Shown here: piece by piece, positions 36,301-42,300 of the stretch | Layout: every line of letters begins with the position of its first letter | How positions within the stretch are numbered: the stretch's first letter is position 1 | From: Chelonoidis abingdonii | Lineage: Eukaryota > Chordata > Testudines > Testudinidae | Direction: 5' to 3' | Assembly (NCBI RefSeq): GCF_003597395.2 | Contig: NC_133770.1 | Coordinates: forward strand, 15,049,432-15,113,431 | DNA length: 64,000 nucleotides | Notes under the pieces: generated by a model | Databases searched by the model: none | Told to the model about the DNA's origin: nothing | Seen by the model: only the letters and a program-made list of their open reading frames with translations | Position numbers and translations under genes: made by a program

Positions 36301-39300
36301 TTCCAACCCTATGCAATGCAGACTTTGGCACTGATGTTGGGGTCTGTTACAGTACCAACATCTATGACTCTATGATTCTGATGATGTGGCTCAGTACCAC
36401 ACCACCTGGGCCTTCAAAGGACTCTTTTCCTCATCAGAGGGTGAAGTGGTTGTTATGTCACCCAGTTCAGAATATCCAGAGTGTCCTCCAGGACTTATTC
36501 CTTCTCTCACAGATGACACTCTGACAAGAGCAGATCTACAGACTGGAGTGCCTGGTCTAGGCATAACTGGCCTTCAGTACCATACCAGCCCCACCACTGG
36601 CCACACTCAAGATCCACTTTGCTGTTAACCTACTGAAGTAGATTGCTGAGAAGATAAGGTTTCCCACACAGTACAGAGAGGTTGCTCATGGTCAGTACTG
36701 GGCAGCTGCTGAAACCTTTCACAACCTGCCTCAGACCTATCATCTTCATCAGCAGAGCAAGATCAGCATCTGAGGGGTGTCACATAAGTGAATATTGTCT
36801 TGGCTGATCCACCAAACTAGAGATGACAAGTCTTTGTCTGGGATAAACACTAGCTTGTCTACATGGTGTGCCTGAGGGCAGTACACTGACCTGAGCCCTG
36901 ATTGGTTGGTGTGGGGTCATTCCTCTCAGTAGGTGGAAAGCAGTATTCATCGGACGCTCTGTTCCAATGCCTAAGCCTGGAAGTGAACACCTCCACATCT
37001 ACAGAGACTAGTTTATTGGAGTGGTCCTGGACTCAAACCTTGGGGCTTTTCTGCCCCAACACAGGTTTCTAGCTATATGAGATCTCTGTCACCATTCAAG
37101 GGCCAACCCTGAATCACAGTAAGGAACTGCCTCAGGCTTCTGGGAGATATGGCACCATTCACTTTTATATTATACTTGAAGACATCTCTGTAGTGTTTCT
37201 TCTGCCCTTGTCTAGCATGTTTGCCTTGGCTGAGTTGAGAATAGAAAACTTGTTTTGGCAGTCTGGAATCAGGCATCTGAAGAAAATGACCTTCCCAGTG
37301 AGGTTGATGATAGATAATCATCGCCTCAATGCTTGTGATATTGGCTTGTGAGAGAATACCAGTGCTAATGTGTCTATCAGCCCATTTAATTAGAAGAATC
37401 TTATGCATACAGCATTGATGATATTTCTCCAGTGCCTTAAGATGTCCCCTATATGTTGTCCCGGTTTCAGGCCCTCACCATAGGGTGGGGATCACAACAG
37501 CTTTGTAAACCATAAGTTTGGTTTTAATTCTGATGTCGCAATCTTCAAACACCCTTTAGCTCAGAGACCAAAATCTCAGCTAGCACATTTGAGCTGGTAC
37601 TGGATTTCTTTGTCAATGTCAGCTGTCTGTGAGAGATGGCTTCCAAGATACGGGAAATGCACAATGTTCTCTAGAAGGCTATCATGGATCTGTGTTGCTG
37701 GAGCTGGGAGTTGTGCACCAGGAGCTTGCGGACAGAGGACCTTTGTCTTCTGGATGTTGAGTGTCATTCCCATTTTCTGGTATGCATCAGCAAAGATGAT
37801 AGTCGTCTGAAGATCTGTTTCTGAGTGAGCACACACTACAGTGTTATCAGCGTACGGAGGCTCAATGACTAAGGTCGGTGACGTTTTGGTTCTGGATCCA
37901 AAATGAGATGAGGGTGAAGACACTGTCATCAACAGCAGGGTCCCAACTGAGGAGATCTTTGAAATGTTCCTTCCTGTGTGCGTTGACAGCTTCCATTTCT
38001 TTGATCAACTCCTCTCAGGGGAGGTTGACCTCCAGATGCACAGGACCTAAATGGTTTTAACTGCATGTATATCATGGATTTTGGCAAGGAGTTGAATAAA
38101 TTGTATAATACTTTAATCAATCACTATTTTTGACTCAACGTTAAAGTTTACTCCTACAGTTGCTTCTTGAAAAAAAGAAATTCGATACATTAGCTGCACT
38201 ACATCAGCGTACCAAGGCTCAATGACTAATGTCGGTGACGTTTTGGTTCTGGATCGGAAGCAGCCCAGGTTGAACAGAGTACCAGCCATTCGATACATTA
38301 GCTGCACTGCTGCTGGGATCTTGTCAGTGACCAAATAGAGCAGGCATTCTCAAACTTCATTGCACCGCCACCCCTTTCTGACAACAAAAATTATTACACA
38401 ATCCCCGGAGGGTCAGGGGGGACCGAAGCCTGAGCCCAGCTGCCCCAGGTGGCAGGGCCAAAGCTCAAGCTCCCCCATCCTGGGCAGTGGGGGGCAGGGA
38501 AAGGAGGACAAAGCCAAAGGCCAAGCCCAAGGTTTTCAGCCCCAGGCAGGAGGCCTGTAACCTTGAGCTTTGGCTTCAGCCCTGTGTGGTGGGGCTCGGG
38601 CTTTCGCTTTGGTCCCAGTCCCCAGCATGTCTGAGCCAGCCCTGGAGACCTCATTAAAATGAGGTCATGACCCACAATTTGAGAATTGCTGAAATAGAGC
38701 ATCACAGCGAGGAAGATGAAGAAGAGAATCAGGGCAGTGACACGGCACTGTTAATGCCTGTCTTCACCTTAAAAGAAGCTGTAGTAGATTCATTTTAAAG
38801 GATCACTGCTTGCATGTCATCATGAAGGAGATGAAGAATACTGACAAATTTTGGTGGACATCCATACTTCAGAAGGATTTCCTGTTTATAGCGTCAAAGG
38901 TATTTGTCAGGTCAATGAATGCCAAATATGTCTGTGTTGTTCTCTACATTTTTCCTGCAGCTGGCAAGCAGTAAAGATCATGTCAGTAGTGCCTCTAGAT
39001 GGTCTAAACCCACACTGAGATTCAGGAAGAATGTCTTTGGCAAGAGGAAGAAGACAGTCGTGAAAAATCTAGCAAGGACTCTATAATTTCCACAGTCAGA
39101 TTTATCTCCTTTCTTAAAGATCATCGCAATCATAGCATCTCTAAGTTTATCTGGAATTTTATCATGGTTCCAGATTTTCAGAATACGCTGTAAGGTGAGA
39201 TCCTCTCCCCATTGCTTATAGATTTCTGCAGTAATTCCATTGACTCCAGATGCCTTGTTGTTCTTCAGCTGTTTAACGGCTCTACACGCTTCTTCCATGG

Positions 39301-42300
39301 TTGGAGGTATTCTGAGTTTAGCTCTGATTGGGTGTTGTGAGATGAGGGTGAAGACACTGTCATCAACAGCAGGGTCCCAACTGAAGAGATCTTTGAAGTG
39401 TTCCTTCCTGTGTGCGTTGACAGCTTCCATTTCTTTGATCAACTCCTCTCAGGGGAGGTTGACCTCCAGATGCACAGGACATAAATGGTTTTAACTGCAT
39501 TAAAAAAGCCATGTATATCATGGATTTTGGCAAGGAGTTGAATAAATTGTATAATACTTTAATGAATCACTATTTTTGACTCAATGTTGAAGTTTACTCC
39601 TACAGTTGCTTCTTGAAAAAAAGAAATTCGATACATTAGCTGCACTACATCAGCGTACCGAGGCTCAATGACTAAGGTCGGTGACGTTTTGGTTCTGATT
39701 CCAATCACTATTTTTGACTCAATGTTGAAGTTTACTCCTACAGTTGCTTCTTGAAAAAAAGAAATTCTATTCTGTTCTGTGCTACTTAGCTCCTTTGACA
39801 GTGCCCACCTTTGTGACATCTGTGCACTTTCCAGAGTAAGGAGATTAAATAAAAGACTATCAAATGTGGTTCCTTTCCATTCCACTCTCACTGGAGGGAA
39901 ATTGAATGAGAGAGTGTGACAATCTGTACCCTTATGTTCACCCTTATGGCCCTGCCACACTCCGCCCCAGAAAAGGGCAGCTGACAGGTCCTCCATGCTT
40001 CCTAGAGCAGCTGTGTGGGAAGCAGCCAATCAGTACCCAGCAGGCTAGGATAAGAAACGCTGTAGGGCCAGAGTGAGTTCAGCTCCTTGCTAAAGCTGGA
40101 TAAGAATGGATGGTGCTATGGGCTGGCTGCTGGAATGCCACCAGGACAAGGTGCTGAGGTAAGGGTGAAAAATGTTCTGGAACTATGGGGGAGTGTCCCA
40201 GGGAATTGTAGCAGCAATGCAATTTATTTAAAGGGACATGGCAGATGGCTGCTATCTTATAGGGTCCCTGGGCTGGAACCCAGAGTAGAGTGTGGGCCTG
40301 GGTTCCCACCACCAGCCACTGGGAATGTAGCCTGGACTTTGAGACACCCCAGAAGGGGGACTGAACTGTAGTAGCCCAGCTGGAGAGCTGCAGCCTGAGA
40401 GGGTGAAAACATTGCCTCCTGGGAGGGAGCCCTGGGACACTGCTTTATATTGGAGCAGGGACAGCTTGACAGAAACATTACAGAGGGCGCTGAGAGAAGC
40501 ACCTATTGTACCCCAGAAGGGGTCTGCTTTGTTTTTATTTCACATACAGACTGTGAATGACTCAGCCAAAGTCAGCCTGAATGGAACCCAGACAGTAAGA
40601 CTGCTGAAGCGTGTGGCGAGAAAGGCCTTTGCTTTGAAAGCATTTAGCTTGCTAAGTTAGATATTGTGTGTTACCTTTTTATTTTCTTGTAACCAGTTCT
40701 GAATTTAATCACTTAAAATCTATGTTTCTGTAGTTAATAAACTTGTTTTATCTGATTGATGTGTTTGGGAAACTCCATTTGAGATAACAATTTTTGTGCA
40801 TGTCATTTTCTATTAATAAAATGACAGACTTTATATGAGCTTATATTGTCCAGGAGAAGACTGGACAATATAAGACATACATTTCTGGAGGAAAATCTAG
40901 GACTGGAAGTTTGCTGGTGTTGCTCTGCAGTGTAATTCAAGAGTGGCTGGTTATAGAACTCATACACCATAACTGGGAGTAACTTACATTCTGGAGGCGG
41001 TGTGTGAGCAGAACAGGAATGGTTACTCCCACAGTGAAGCAGTGTAAAAGGCACCTGAGGCTGAAGACATGAGAGGATACAGCTGTTCAGCAGTCCAGGT
41101 TGTATCCTGGATAATGTCACAGAGGAATTTTTTTTATTTGAGAGGGTTAGAAGTGGTAAATTAATATGCAGTGTACTGTTCTTAAAGAAGACAATATTGA
41201 AGCATGCTTTGCATTTGCATTGAAACATAGGGGGACTTGTGGTAGTAAGGCAATCGTTTAGGTTCCATCTATCTTGAGTACTTACATATTGCTCATTACT
41301 GTAGCATCTTGCAACTGTTAATGTATTTATTGTCACAACATCTCTGAGAGATAGGAAAGTGCTATTATCCCCATTTTAAAGATAGGCACAAAGATACCAA
41401 GTTACTTTCTCCTGGTCACACAGGAAGCCTGTGTCAGAGCAGGGAATTGAACTCAGATCTCCCAAGTTTCAGACTAGCACTCATTACAACCATACATCCT
41501 CTCATATTATCCTGGGATCAGGTCACATAGTACTGTGAAATAAGGACCAAATCAGTAAACTTAATGTAATACTCTATGGGAAGCCAGTGAAGAGAGCGAA
41601 GCATCAGGATATTGTATTGGTGGTAATCTGTGCCCTCTGTGAGGCATGCTGTTGCATTCTGCACCCACTGCAGTTTTTTCAAGGCTTATGTTTTTGAGCT
41701 CAAGTAAATTGCATTACTATAATTCAGTTGGGAAGGTATTCTTATAACCAGGTCAGTGGTAGCAAGAATGGGACAAAATCTTCCTAATTGTTTGGTGGTG
41801 ATAGAAAAAGTGCCATACATCCTTTTTTTTTTTGGCAAGAACTTTGTGTCAGGAAGGAGGCTTGAAGAACTGCCAAGATGTGGACTGTCTTGATGTTCTG
41901 TGGATATGCATTGTCGACTGAAGAGAGCTGCAACTTGATGGCTAGCTGTTTGAAGTGTTAACTTCTGTCTTTTTGGGATTAAATTTTAATAAGCTCTACC
42001 TGAGCCATGTGGTGATGTTGGCCAGTCACTGGGAAAACAAGGTGACCATTTTGTTATCCTAGGTTGAAAATGACAAATTTGGGTCATTTTCATATTGTTG
42101 ACATTAGAGCCTATGAAGTTTCCCCATTTCTCCCATTGGCTAAATGTAAATACTGATTGAAGTTGGGGAGAGAATTAATCCATGTGGGTCTCCACAAATG
42201 AAAAATCTGGTAGCAAAGGTAGCTTCTTCGTGTGACTCTGAAGAAAGGATTCATATAATTAGAGAGCATTTCTTTGGACCACGGTCATTTCCCTCAGATG

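Larger units (their letters stand above)
34860..37080 (+). mobile_element. Degenerate DIRS-like retroelement with nested repeats
   Basis: A 112-codon + strand frame (35186-35524) is Ser/Pro-rich and gag-like. Near the far end (37010-37080) the frame reads [20 protein letters not shown], the pattern just downstream of the RT active site in DIRS-type elements. The interior is interrupted by a MITE (35703-36005) and a CR1 tail (36106-36382). A 45-base phrase around GAGTCTGTTACAGTACCCAC at 35516-35565 recurs at 36320-36362, bracketing the inserted block. Confidence 0.55.

Noticed and set aside
40803..41336. 177-codon minus-strand ORF
   Set aside because: Its sequence has no recognisable domain and lies next to LTR-like and MIR debris in an intron. 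A real antisense gene cannot be excluded but nothing supports one.
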